From: Carya illinoinensis
Lineage: Eukaryota > Streptophyta > Magnoliopsida > Fagales > Juglandaceae
Assembly (NCBI RefSeq): GCF_018687715.1
Contig: NC_056765.1
Location: 7,862,501-7,926,500, forward strand
Direction of reading: 5' to 3'
DNA: 64,000 nt
Both the position numbers and the translations under genes were made by a program. Shown piece after piece: positions 44,055 through 57,220 of this stretch (position 1 is the stretch's first letter; the number at the start of each line of letters is the position of its first letter). The notes beneath the pieces are model-generated. The model was not told the origin of the DNA. It worked only from the letters and a program-made list of their open reading frames with translations, and did not search any database.

Positions 44055-45395
44055 ATGATCTCGTGGCAACGTGATCAAACGGGTAGATTGAGAAGAGAGG
44101 AAATCATTTTAAGTGAATTGGTTGATACTTTGTCAGGTGATTCTAAAAATTCTCAATCTAATACCATGGCTGACAATGGTAGTGTTCATGACGAACTAGA
44201 AAATGAAAAGGCACAAAATAATCTGCAAATGAGAACTTTGCGTGAATATTTGCAGCCTACAAGGACAAGTACTCCATCTTGTATGATTTTTCCTACGAAT
44301 ATGGGAAATTTTGATTTAAAACCGGGAGTAATCCAATTACTTCCCAAGTTTCATGGCTTGGATTCAGAAAGTCCTTATTTGCATCTAAAAGAATTTGAAG
44401 AAGTTTGTGCAACTTTACAAAACCAAACTATCAATGATGATGTTGTTAGATTAAAGTTGTTTCCATTCTCTTTGAAAGAAAAAGCTAAGAATTGGTTGAA
44501 CTCCTTGAGACCAAGATCTATTGGCACATGGCAAGAAATGCAAAGAGAATTTCTAAAAAAGTTTTTTCCTACTCATAGGACCAACACTGTTCGCAGAAAT
44601 ATTATGAATTTTTCTCAAAAGGAAAATGAAACATTTTTTCAGTGTTGGGAACGTTTTAAAGAATTGTTGCTAACTTGCCCACATCATGGCTATGAAACTT
44701 GGCGCACCATTAGTTTCTTCTATGAAGGTTTAACATCTCAAATGCGTCAGTTTGTAGAAATGATGTGTAATGGTGATTTTCTAAATAAAGATCCTGATGA
44801 CGCTTGGGACTATTTTGACCAATTAGCTGAAAATGCCCAATCTTGGGATAACACAGATTGTTCTGATCGGTCAAATAAGCCGAAACTCAGTGCCATGTCT
44901 CAAGAAGGTATGTATGTTCTTAAAGGAAATGATGATGTGAATGCTAGGATAGCAAGTCTGACAAGAAAAGTTGAAGCCATGGAACTTAGGAAGGTAAATC
45001 CGGTTAAGGCCAGTGAAAAAGAAGAAGAAAATTGTGGCATTTGTGAGATTAGTGGACACCTAACTCAGGATTGTCCAACAATCCCTACTTTTAAAGAGGT
45101 GTTGCACGAAGAAGCAAATGTCATGAATTCTTATCGGAGACCATTTTCTTCCCCATATTCGGAAACATATAATCCTGGATGGAGAAATCATCCCAATTTT
45201 AGTTGGAGGAATGAGTCAAATATAAATCAAAATCCTCAAGGGCCATCTTCTTCTACTCCTTATGTGCCTCCACATAAGAAAACCCTTGAGGAGACATTAC
45301 AGACTTTTATGCAGGGGCAAGCCAATATCAACACTCAGACAATGCAGGCCATTACTGAGATGAGAAGTTCTATCAGCTACTTGACCTCTGCATGA
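44055..45395 (+). CDS. gag, unit B (446 aa)
   Basis: Nearly identical to unit A gag. Differences seen: Thr instead of Ala after DCPTIP (codon ACT), and Ser instead of Phe just before the terminal TGA (TSA versus TFA). It has the same start, zinc knuckle and terminal TGA in frame with pol. The full-length frame makes it one of the two intact gag frames in the array. Confidence 0.88.
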   Translation: MISWQRDQTGRLRREEIILSELVDTLSGDSKNSQSNTMADNGSVHDELENEKAQNNLQMRTLREYLQPTRTSTPSCMIFPTNMGNFDLKPGVIQLLPKFHGLDSESPYLHLKEFEEVCATLQNQTINDDVVRLKLFPFSLKEKAKNWLNSLRPRSIGTWQEMQREFLKKFFPTHRTNTVRRNIMNFSQKENETFFQCWERFKELLLTCPHHGYETWRTISFFYEGLTSQMRQFVEMMCNGDFLNKDPDDAWDYFDQLAENAQSWDNTDCSDRSNKPKLSAMSQEGMYVLKGNDDVNARIASLTRKVEAMELRKVNPVKASEKEEENCGICEISGHLTQDCPTIPTFKEVLHEEANVMNSYRRPFSSPYSETYNPGWRNHPNFSWRNESNINQNPQGPSSSTPYVPPHKKTLEETLQTFMQGQANINTQTMQAITEMRSSISYLTSA

Positions 45396-48317
45396 CATGC
45401 TCAAGAAAAGGATAAGTTTCCTGCTCAACCTCAACCAAATCCAAAAGGTAAATTTGAGGTAAGAAATTCAAATCCCTCTGATTCAAAATTTGAACATGCC
45501 AAGTCCATCACCACTCTACGCAGTGGAAAAATAATTGATAAGAGTATTTCAACAACGAAAGTTGATGAGACCAACAACTCTTTAAATTCCAAGAGTGATG
45601 GTGAACTTGAGAAGGTTGAATTAGATGTGCCTGTGAAAGCCCCAATACCTACACCATTTCCCCAAAGATTGCAACATTCTCACAAGTTGGTTCAAAATGC
45701 GGATATTCTTGAAATTTTTAAACAAGTAAAAATCAACATTCCTTTGTTAGATGCAATCAAACAGATTCCTTCGTATGCTAAATTTTTAAAAGATTTGTGC
45801 ACAGTAAAGCGTACGATGAAGGTGCAGAAGAAGGCTTTTCTCACTGAGCAGGTAAGCGCCATCCTCCAGAACAATTCTCCACCAAAGTACAAAGACCCGG
45901 GTTGTCCAACAATTTCCTGCGTGATTGGAAATTTTAAAATTGAAAAAGCTTTACTTGACCTCAGAGCTAGTGTTAACCTCCTACCCTACTCGGTATATGA
46001 GCAGTTGGGTCTTGGTGAGCTTAAACCCACCAAGGTAGCACTCCAACTTGCTGACCGTTCAATTAAAATACCGAGAGGGATAGTTGAGGATGTGCTAGTT
46101 CAAGTAGGAAAATTTTATTTTCCAGTGGATTTCATTGTTTTGGACACGGAACCTGTATTTGATGTTTGCACTCAAATTCCTATAATTTTGGGAAGGCCAT
46201 TTCTTGCGACCTCAAATGCTTTAATAAATTGTAGGAGTGGTGTGATGGTAATTTCTTTTGGCAACATGACTTTGGAGTTGAATATTTTCAATATTTGCAA
46301 ACAACCTGGTGATGATGATGATGTGCAGGAAGTGAATCTGATCCAAACTCTTGTTCAAAATAAATTTGATTTGTCAAGTTTCTCTGACCCTCTTGAGGCT
46401 TGTTTGGTTCATGGTATAAACTTTGATGATGATTCTGTGCTTGCATCTATGAATTTTTTGCTAGAATCTACTCCTATAATGGACATTGATAAATGGAGAA
46501 CACGTTTTGAGGAATTACCACCTCATGATGTCGTGTCTCTCTCCTCAAGTGTGCAAACACCAAAACTCGACTTGAAACCTCTACCTGCTGATCTCAAATA
46601 TGCATTTTTAGGCCAAGCAGAGACATTACCAGTGGTCATTTCATCAAGACTGGATGAAATTCAGGAGAAAAAATTAATTGGTGTTCTCATTGAACACAAA
46701 GAGGCAATAGGATGGACCATAGCTGATTTCAAAGGTATCAGTCCTTTGATTTGTACCCACAGGATTTATCTAGAGGACAATTCTAAACCCTCTAGAGAAA
46801 TACAGCGTAGACTAAACCCCAACATGAAAGAAGTTGTCAAAGCAGAGGTGTTAAAACTTCTGGATGTAGGGATCATTTACCCTATTTCTGACAATAAATG
46901 GGTTAGTCCCACGCAGGTGGTACCCAAGAAATTTGGTGTGACTGTAGTTAAGAATGCTAACAATGAATTGATCCCAACTAGAGTTACTACTGGTTGGCGT
47001 ATGTGCATTGATTACAGAAAACTGAATTCTGTCACCAGAAAGGATCATTTTCCCCTACCATTCATGGATCAAATCATTGAACGTGTAGCGGGCCATAAGT
47101 TCTATTGCTTCCTTGATGGTTATTCTGGATATAACCAAATTGAGATTGCTCCTGAAGACCAAGAAAAGACCACTTTTACATGTCCATTTGGTACCTTTGC
47201 ATATCGAAGGATGCCATTCGGACTTTGTAATGCTCCTGCTACATTTCAACGATGCATGATGAGCATATTCAGTGACATGGTAGAGCGTTTCGTTGAAATA
47301 TTCATGGATGATTTTTCTATTTTTGGTGATTCATTTGATGAATGTTTGACTCATTTGGAAAAAGTGCTGATTAGATGCAAAGAAAAGAATTTGATTTTAA
47401 ACTGGGAGAAGTGTCATTTTATGGTCACTCAAGGGATTGTTCTTGGTCACATTGTTTCTTCTCAAGGTTTTGAAGTGGACAAGGCCAAAATTGAATTAAT
47501 TTCTAAATTGCCCATCCCAAAGAACATCAGGGATATCAGATCTTTTCTAGGTCATGCAGGTTTTTACAGGAGGTTCATTAAAGGCTTCAGCACAATTTCT
47601 AGACCTTTGTGCAATTTATTGTCAAAGGAAAATTCTTTTGTGTGGACTGATGATTGTGAGTTAGCTTTTACAAAGCTAAAAGGTATGTTGATTTCAGCCC
47701 CAATTATGCAATTACCTGATTGGAATTTACCATTTGAGATTATGTGTGATGCTAGTGATTATGCTGTTAGAGCTGTGTTGGGCCAACGTAGGGACAAAAA
47801 GCCTTGTGTTATTTATTATGCAAGTAGAACTTTAAACAGTGCTCAAATGAATTATTCAACAACTGAAAAAGAGTTACTTGCAGTAATTTTTGCACTTGAC
47901 AAATTTCGCTCTTATTTGATTGGATCTCAAATTGTTATCTTTACTGATCATGCTGCGTTAAAGTACCTTTTAGTGAAAAAAGATGCAAAGCCCAGGTTAC
48001 TTAGATGGATCCTTTTGTTGCAAGAATTTGATTTGATAATCAAAGATAAAAAAAGAGTTGAGAATGTTGTTGCTGATCATCTGTCTAGACTTGTTCTTTC
48101 AGATTCCGTAGAGACAGTTCCTATTAAAGACACATTTCCAGATGAGCAACTCTTTGGTATATCTCAAGTGCCATGGTATGCTGACATTGCTAATTTTCTT
48201 GCTACAGGTGAAATTCCTCACATTTGGACTCAACAAGATAAGAGGAAATTTTTTGTGGAGGTAAGAAAATTCTTTTGGGATGATCATATCTATTTAAATA
48301 TTGCCCAGATCAGATAA
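45396..48317 (+). pseudogene. pol, unit B: protease, RT, RNase H
   Basis: The predicted protein is the same as unit A over its 896-codon open part. It keeps the in-frame TGA before it, the D-L-R protease motif (Asp codon at 45957), the intact FMDD box, the Gly-to-Arg change in RNase H, and the early stop caused by the missing base near 48286. Confidence 0.9.
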
Positions 48318-49465
48318 TTAGACGATGTGTTCCCAATAACGAATTTCAAAGTGTGATATCTTTTTGTCACTCTGGAGCATGTGGTGGCCACTTTTCTGGA
48401 AAGAAAACTGCTTTTAAAATTTTGCAATGTGGCTTCTATTGGCCTACCATTTTCAAAGACACCCATGAATTTTGTAAAACTAGTGAGCGCTGTCAAAAAT
48501 TGGGAGGGATTACCAGCCGGAATATGATGCCATTAAATCCAATGTTGGTTGTTGAAATATTTGATTGTTGGGGCATTGATTTCATGGGACCCTTCCCAGT
48601 TTCTTTTGGCAATCTCTACATTTTGGTAGCTGTGGATTATGTGTCCAAATGGATTGAGGCTATTCCATGCAAAAACAATGACCACAAAGTGGTACTGAAA
48701 TTTCTGAAAGAAAATATTTTATCAAGGTTTGGAACACCTCGAGCCATTATCAGTGATGGGGGTAAGCATTTTTGTAATAAGCCTTTCGAGGCCTTAATGC
48801 GAAAATATGGTATTATCCATAAGGTTGCTACCCCTTATCATCCACAGACAAGTGGCCAAGTTGAGGTATCTAATCGGGAGATCAAAAATTTTTTGGAAAA
48901 GACGGTTAACCCAAGCTGCAAAGATTGGTCTTTACGACTAACCGACGCACTTTGGGCATACCGTACTGCTTTTAAAACCCTGATTGGTATGTCCCCATAT
49001 CGACTCATTTTTGGAAAGGCATGTCACTTACCTGTGGAATTGGAACACAAAGCTTATTGGGCAATCAAGAAATTTAATTTTGATTTGGATAAAGCTTGCT
49101 CTCTTCGTAAGTTTCAGCTTAATGAGTTAGAGGAAATCAGGAATGAAGCTTGCGAAAATTCTCGTATTGCCAAGGAGAGAATGAAAATTTTTCATGACAA
49201 AAATATTTTTCGAAAATCTTTTGAGCCTTCACAAAAAGTTTTGTTGTATAATTCAAGGCTCCATTTGTTTCCTGGCAAACTTCGATCCCGATGGATTAGT
49301 CCCTTTGTTGTAAAAACTGTTTATCCTTTTGGGGCCATTGAGATAGAAAATTCAGAGAATGGTAATGTTTTTAAGGTTAATAGACAAAGGTTGAAACCAT
49401 TTTTGGATGATTTTACTCCAGAGGTTGAGTCCACTACTCTGGAGGATCCTGCGTATCAGAATTAA
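48287..49465 (+). pseudogene. Integrase, unit B
   Basis: Identical in predicted protein to unit A integrase, including the Ser in place of a zinc-ligand Cys and the frame separation from RNase H. The D,D,E residues are present. Confidence 0.88.
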
Positions 49466-50686
49466 TTTCTGATTCCTCATTGTATATACCGTATGTGTTT
49501 GTTTTGTTTTTCCTTTTTTTGTTTTCTTTTGTGTTTTTAACTTTGACAGAAATCTACTCCTTGTGTGCACTCGAGTATCTCAGGTGAATTCTTTTCTCTC
49601 TGTTTAATCATTTTCGTCTCAATATATGTTCTGCAGTGTTTATCTTGCTCCAATTCATGTCTGTATAGCATACATCATCGAATATTCAATTGCTGAACAT
49701 TGAGGACAATGTCACATTTAGTTGGGGGAGGGTTTTCGGTTAAAATTGTGTTAAAATTCTCTTAAAAATGTGTTAAAAAAAATAATAAATAAAAAAAAAA
49801 GATTTGTTGAGGTCATGAAACATGTGGAATGTAGTGCAAATATGAGTATATGTCAAAAGAGGGACTTATCCATTTTATTTAGTTGTTAAACCAAGGGAAA
49901 GATGTTAAAAGTTTTGCTAAAACACACACAACACTTACCAGGAAGGCCTAGAAAGACTACATTGAGTCATTGTTGGTTGATTTACACTTCAATTGTTTGA
50001 GACTCTAATGAACCATATCCTAATGGCTTAGGAAGAAATCTGAAATGAATTAAATGAGAAAAAGGGACAAGCCAGGGATCCAAAAAAATAAAAAATAAAA
50101 AAAAAAATAAAAAAAAAAATCCTTTAGGTAGACTAGTGGTAAGGGCTGACTTGTGAAAGTGTGGGTAGGCGCACATTCATAGGTCCGATTCCCCCACTAG
50201 GAAATCTAAAAACATAAAAAAAAAACAAAAATTATGTTTGTGTAGTGGAAAAGGCTGCCTATTACCGGGGTCCTTACAAAAAAAAAATAGGTGCCTTTCA
50301 AAGTGTAATAGCGTGAAAGCCGCCACTACAATGGTTTTGAATTAGAGTAAGACCATGTGGTTTTCTCAGATTGGTTGTTGTGATTGAAATTGTTAATGTC
50401 TCTTGGTTGTCGATCTTGGAATTCTAACCCCATTCCCATGCACTTGAAAGAAAGCAAGCTTTGTTACATGTAATTCCCTTGGTTGATTATCTAAGTTGTG
50501 TATAAATCTCTTAGTTGATACAAAATTCATATTAATCTATCTCCAGTGTTCTTAAACTCAACAAGTCTATTTCATAGCATGTGATTTTTTTTTTGGATTT
50601 TCTGAAATTGTAGTTGGTAATCTCACCTTTGCATGAATTCATTCGCTTTGTTTGCTAGAGTCTAGCAATAAGCTAGTTGGGGGGTG
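49466..50686 (+). other. 3' non-coding region of unit B
   Basis: Same content as in unit A; it differs mainly in the length and interruptions of the A-rich tract near 50090-50118. Polypurine tract ttgggggg at 50677-50684. Confidence 0.7.
50120..50231 (+). mobile_element. SINE-like segment, unit B
   Basis: A-box-like sequence at 50129-50139 and B-box-like sequence at 50182-50192, exactly 8903 bp from those in unit A. Confidence 0.55.
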
Positions 50687-52840
50687 TGATGAAACGCTAA
50701 AATTGCATGATTAAGTTACTTAAGCGAACAAATTGTTTAATAAAAATGATTTAAGTACTTAATTATGCAATAGATCACATTACTTGATTCAATTGATAAA
50801 TTCTAGTATTTTGGTGCTTAAAAAGATTTATAATGCAATTGTTTCACATGAAACAAGACAAGCACCTCACATGCATGCAACACAAACTCACACATGCTAA
50901 AAGCAAACAAACTCACTCGGACATCACATGCACACAGCTGGACCCACAACAGCACTCAAACAAATCGGTACACATGCAGAACAGAAAGCAGAAAATTCAA
51001 CCATGCAGCACATCACATGGACAACAACTCACACTTGCAGCAGCACATGTACAGCAGCAGAAAAATCCTTCAAAGCAGCAGACAATCACGCTGGAAAAGA
51101 ATCACATGCCAACAACAGACTATTCGGACCAAGATGCAGAAAAACAGATGCAGAAAACAGATGCAGAAAACGTGGACCTACAAACCAGCACATGCACATG
51201 CAGAACAGAAAAAAACAGACAGCACACCAATGCAGAAAAGCCGGACAGCAGTTTGGAAGAAAAGCAAGGGGGCAAGCAGCTGTTTTTCTTGACTTTTATC
51301 TTTCATTTTTCTGCTTGCTTTCGGTTTGGCAGCAAGAGCTGGAGAGTTTGATGTGTGAAGAAAGTGAGGTGCCGTGATTAAAGGGGAGTGAAGAGTGGGA
51401 ATTCGGTGGTGATTGATGGAATAAATTATTGTGATTGGAGGAGTGGACGACTATCAGCAGCTATATATATATATATATGATGCTGGACGTGTAGAGGGAG
51501 GGGGAATCGGTGGAAGAGAGATAGAGAGACATTGAGGTGGAAGTAGGTGTGAGGATGTGAGGGAAATTGAAGAGATCGGTGCAGAAGTGTCGGCCAGAAT
51601 TTTATTTGTTTTCTAGCTCTATTCTTGTATGTGCAACGTGTGAGTGGAAGAAGAGATGTGTGGGGTCGGTCTGAAGTAGAGAGGAGATGTTGTGCTGAAA
51701 GTGAAAGAAAGCAGTCGGTCAGTGCATGATTATAGTGAGGGTGAGAAGAGATGTGTGGGGTCGGTTTGAGTAGAGAAGGAAAGTGCCGATTGGTTTAAGA
51801 GTTGTGAAAGGAAAGAAAGCAGTCGGTTGCTTTTCCAGGGGAGTAGACGGGCGGAAGCTCTCTTTCCAGCTCTCTCGTTTGGACTTCTCTCATTTTATTT
51901 TTTTTTGGTTGCTTTTCGTTCTTAGCATTTTTTTTTTCCAGAACTTAGTTGGCTGGTTTTCATTTTTACTTGTTTTTTTTTGTTTAGTTTCTTTAGGACG
52001 GACAGGACTGAATCTCCCTCTAAGTTTTCATTCTTTTATTTTTCTTAGTGGCTTCTTCGTTCTCTTTGTTTCCAGACCTGGAGAACTTGGGTCGGCTGGT
52101 TTGGATTTTACTCTATCTTATTTCACGTTTTACGTTTTTACGGTATTCAATTTTTACTTCTTGATTGGTTGGCAGCTGGATTATTTTAGTTTTATTATGA
52201 AAATATTCATTTGATTTCCGTGGCTCATTTCATGAGTATGGTTGGCTAAATTTTCATACTAAGGTTAGAGGTGAAGTTTAATGATTTACATATTGTTTCC
52301 GAATCCACGTAAAATCTATTTTGCGAGCTTGATTGATTGAAAGATTTTATTTGGATAATTTGATTATCTATATACTCGTCTTGATTCATTGTGATTTCCG
52401 AATACAGTGAATGCTTGAGGAATCCCTATGGTATTCAAATAGATTTGTAAATGTTTTAATCATCAATCGTTCACGCTCAATCATAAGCGTCTGTTTTTCT
52501 CGATCTTAAATGCTAAATCTACCAATTAAACAGAATCATTATTCTAGTTTAATTGAGGTAAATTGATAGGAAACAATATCATAAATTATTAGACAGATCC
52601 TCGAAACCTTAGTCTTTTTCCATTCATTTTATCATTTTAGTTTGATTCATTTTATCAATCTTCATTTGATTGCACGTTTCTTTTCGTAATTCTGTTTCAT
52701 TGTCTGAATTTATTTTCTTTATCACAAAAGTCAATCCCTGTGGATTCGATCCTGTAAGATACTACAACACCTGTATACTTGCAGGTAAAACTGCACGAGA
52801 TTCTTGATTCATTAATTCGAGTCAAAGTTTAGTCGCAACA
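50687..52840 (+). repeat. LTR3 (shared by units B and C)
   Basis: 2154 bp; by eye almost identical to LTR4, sharing with it the C in ttctgtttc near 52692 that LTR1 and LTR2 lack. Confidence 0.92.
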
Positions 52841-52846
52841 AGTTTT

Positions 52847-52864
52847 TGGCGCCGTTGCCGGGGA
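52847..52864 (+). other. Primer-binding site, unit C
   Basis: Same tRNA-Asp-complementary 18-mer as in units A and B. Confidence 0.9.
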
Positions 52865-52957
52865 TTGCAACGTGTGATAATTTTTTTTGTGATAATTTTT
52901 TTTACTTTATTGCTTGTTTTGCATTTTATTTTTTCTATGATCAATCCTCTATGATGA

Positions 52958-54300
52958 ATGATCTCGTGGTAACGTGATCAAACGGGTAGATTGAGAAGAG
53001 AGGAAATCATTTTAAGTGAATTGGTTGATACTTTGTCAGGTGATTCTAAAAATTCTCAATCTAATACCATGGCTGACAATGGTAGTGTTCATGACGAACT
53101 AGAAAATGAAAAGGCACAAAATAATCTGCAAATGAGAACTTTGCGTGAATATTTGCAGCCTACAAGGACAAGTACTCCATCTTGTATGATTTTTCCTACG
53201 AATATGGGAAATTTTGATTTAAAACCGGGAGTAATCCAATTACTTCCCAAGTTTCATGGCTTGGATTCAGAAAGTCCTTATTTGCATCTAAAAGAATTTG
53301 AAGAAGTTTGTGCAACTTTACAAAACCAAACTATCAATGATGATGTTGTTAGATTAAAGTTGTTTCCATTCTCTTTGAAAGAAAAAGCTAAGAATTGGTT
53401 GAACTCCTTGAGACCAAGATCTATTGGCACATGGCAAGAAATGCAAAGAGAATTTCTAAAAAAGTTTTTTCCTACTCATAGGACCAACACTCTTCGCAGA
53501 AATATTATGAATTTTTTCTCAAAAGGAAAATGAAACATTTTTTCAGTGTTGGGAACGTTTTAAAGAATTGTTGCTAACTTGCCCACATCATGGCTATGAA
53601 ACTTGGCGCACCATTAGTTTCTTCTATGAAGGTTTAACATCTCAAATGCGTCAGTTTGTAGAAATGATGTGTAATGGTGATTTTCTAAATAAAGATCCTG
53701 ATGACGCTTGGGACTATTTTGACCAGTTAGCTGAAAATGCCCAATCTTGGGATAACACAGATTGTTTCTGATCGGTCAAATAAGCCGAAACTCAGTGCCA
53801 TGTCTCAAGAAGGTATGTATGTTCTTAAAGGAAATGATGATGTGAATGCTAGGATAGCAAGTCTGACAAGAAAAGTTGAAGCCATGGAACTTAGGAAGGT
53901 AAATCCGGTTAAGGCCAGTGAAAAAGAAGAAGAAAATTGTGGCATTTGTGAGATTAGTGGACACCTAACTCAGGATTGTCCAACAATCCCTGCTTTTAAA
54001 GAGGTGTTGCACGAACAAGCAAATGTCATGAATTCTTATCGGAGACCATTTTCTTCCCCATATTCGGAAACATATAATCCTGGATGGAGAAATCATCCCA
54101 ATTTTAGTTGGAGGAATGAGTCAAATATAAATCAAAATCCTCAAGGGCCATCTTCTTCTACTCCTTATGTGCCTCCACATAAGAAAACCCTTGAGGAGAC
54201 ATTACAGACTTTTATGCAGGGGCAAGCCAATATCAACACTCAGACAATGCAGGCCATTACTGAGATGAGAAGTTCTATCAGCTACTTGACCTCTGCATGA
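52958..54300 (+). pseudogene. gag, unit C (stop and two frameshifts)
   Basis: Codon 5 is TAA (52970-52972) where A and B have CAA; translation could restart at the internal ATG (about 53069, MADNGS). An extra T in a T-run near 53513-53518 shifts the frame in the capsid domain (NFFSKGK then stop). A second extra T near 53764-53766 shifts it again after the DNTDC motif. Unit D lacks both insertions. It shares with D the Leu in NTLRRN and the Gln in VLHEQ. Confidence 0.88.
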
Positions 54301-57220
54301 CATGCTCAAGAAAAGGATAAGTTTCCTGCTCAACCTCAACCAAATCCAAAAGGTAAATTTGAGGTAAGAAATTCAAATCCCTCTGATTCAAAATTTGAAC
54401 ATGCCAAGTCCATCACCACTCTACGCAGTGGAAAAATAATTGATAAGAGTATTTCAACAACGAAAGTTGATGAGACCAACAACTCTTTAAATTCCAAGAG
54501 TGATGGTGAACTTGAGAAGGTTGAATTAGATGTGCCTGTGAAAGCCCCAATACCTACACCATTTCCCCAAAGATTGCAACATTCTCACAAGTTGGTTCAA
54601 AATGCGGATATTCTTGAAATTTTTAACAAGTAAAAATCAACATTCCTTGTTAGATGCAATCAAACAGATTCCTTCGTATGCTAAATTTTTAAAAGATTTG
54701 TGCACAGTAAAGCGTACGATGAAGGTGCAGAAGAAGGCTTTTCTCACTGAGCAGGTAAGCGCCATCCTCCAGAACAATTCTCCACCAAAGTACAAAGACC
54801 CGGGTTGTCCAACAATTTCCTGCGTGATTGGAAATTTTAAAATTGAAAAAGCTTTACTTGACCTCAGAGCTAGTGTTAACCTCCTACCCTACTCGGTATA
54901 TGAGCAGTTGGGTCTTGGTGAGCTTAAACCCACCAAGGTAGCACTCCAACTTGCTGACCGTTCAATTAAAATACCGAGAGGGATAGTTGAGGATGTGCTA
55001 GTTCAAGTAGAAAAATTTTATTTTCCAGTGGATTTCATTGTTTTGGACACGGAACCTGTATTTGATGTTTGCACTCAAATTCCTATAATTTTGGGAAGGC
55101 CATTTCTTGCGACCTCAAATGCTTTAATAAATTGTAGGAGTGGTGTGATGGTAATTTCTTTTGGCAACATGACTTTGGAGTTGAATATTTTCAATATTTG
55201 CAAACAACCTGGTGATGATGATGATGTGCAGGAAGTGAATCTGATCCAAACTCTTGTTCAAAATAAATTTGATTTGTCAAGTTTCTCTGACCCTCTTGAG
55301 GCTTGTTTGGTTCATGGTATAAACTTTGATGATGATTCTGTGCTTGCATCTATGAATTTTTTGCTAGAATCTACTCCTATAATGGACATTGATAAATGGA
55401 GAACACGTTTTGAGGAATTACCACCTCATGATGTCGTGTCTCTCTCCTCAAGTGTGCAAACACCAAAACTCGACTTGAAACCTCTACCTGCTGATCTCAA
55501 ATATGCATTTTTAGGCCAAGCAGAGACATTACCAGTGGTCATTTCATCAAGACTGGATGAAATTCAGGAGAAAAAATTAATTGGTGTTCTCATTGAACAC
55601 AAAGAGGCAATAGGATGGACCATAGCTGATTTCAAAGGTATCAGTCCTTTGATTTGTACCCACAGGATTTATCTAGAGGACAATTCTAAACCCTCTAGAG
55701 AAATACAGCGTAGACTAAACCCCAACATGAAAGAAGTTGTCAAAGCAGAGGTGTTAAAACTTCTGGATGTAGGGATCATTTACCCTATTTCTGACAATAA
55801 ATGGGTTAGTCCCACGCAGGTGGTACCCAAGAAATTTGGTGTGACTGTAGTTAAGAATGCTAACAATGAATTGATCCCAACTAGAGTTACTACTGGTTGG
55901 CGTATGTGCATTGATTACAGAAAACTGAATTCTGTCACCAGAAAGGATCATTTTCCCCTACCATTCATGGATCAAATCATTGAACGTGTAGCGGGCCATA
56001 AGTTCTATTGCTTCCTTGATGGTTATTCTGGATATAACCAAATTGAGATTGCTCCTGAAGACCAAGAAAAGACCACTTTTACATGTCCATTTGGTACCTT
56101 TGCATATCGAAGGATGCCATTCGGACTTTGTAATGCTCCTGCTACATTTCAACGATGCATGATGAGCATATTCAGTGACATGGTAGAGCGTTTCGTTGAA
56201 ATATTCATGGATGATTTTTCTATTTTTGGTGATTCATTTGATGAATGTTTGACTCATTTGGAAAAAGTGCTGATTAGATGCAAAGAAAAGAATTTGATTT
56301 TAAACTGGGAGAAGTGTCATTTTATGGTCACTCAAGGGATTGTTCTTGGTCACATTGTTTCTTCTCAAGGTTTTGAAGTGGACAAGGCCAAAATTGAATT
56401 AATTTCTAAATTGCCCATCCCAAAGAACATCAGGGATATCAGATCTTTTCTAGGTCATGCAGGTTTTTACAGGAGGTTCATTAAAGGCTTCAGCACAATT
56501 TCTAGACCTTTGTGCAATTTATTGTCAAAGGAAAATTCTTTTGTGTGGACTGATGATTGTGAGTTAGCTTTTACAAAGCTAAAAGGTATGTTGATTTCAG
56601 CCCCAATTATGCAATTACCTGATTGGAATTTACCATTTGAGATTATGTGTGATGCTAGTGATTATGCTGTTAGAGCTGTGTTGGGCCAACGTAGGGACAA
56701 AAAGCCTTGTGTTATTTATTATGCAAGTAGAACTTTAAACAGTGCTCAAATGAATTATTCAACAACTGAAAAAGAGTTACTTGCAGTAATTTTTGCACTT
56801 GACAAATTTCGCTCTTATTTGATTGGATCTCAAATTGTTATCTTTACTGATCATGCTGCGTTAAAGTACCTTTTAGTGAAAAAAGATGCAAAGCCCAGGT
56901 TACTTAGATGGATCCTTTTGTTGCAAGAATTTGATTTGATAATCAAAGATAAAAAAAGAGTTGAGAATGTTGTTGCTGATCATCTGTCTAGACTTGTTCT
57001 TTCAGATTCCGTAGAGACAGTTCCTATTAAAGACACATTTCCAGATGAGCAACTCTTTGGTATATCTCAAGTGCCATGGTATGCTGACATTGCTAATTTT
57101 CTTGCTACAGGTGAAATTCCTCACATTTGGACTCAACAAGATAAGAGGAAATTTTTTGTGGAGGTAAGAAAATTCTTTTGGGATGATCATATCTATTTAA
57201 ATATTGCCCAGATCAGATAA
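54301..57220 (+). pseudogene. pol, unit C: protease, RT, RNase H
   Basis: As in units A and B, plus two single-base losses in homopolymers near 54623-54627 (A-run) and 54644-54648 (T-run), which change the frame between them and downstream. The long frame therefore appears to start with unrelated residues (MRIFLKFLTSKNQHS) and rejoins the family sequence at LLDAIKQ. One private missense is a Glu for Gly near 55011 (VQVEKFYFP). Protease D-L-R, FMDD and the RNase H change are as in A. Confidence 0.88.
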
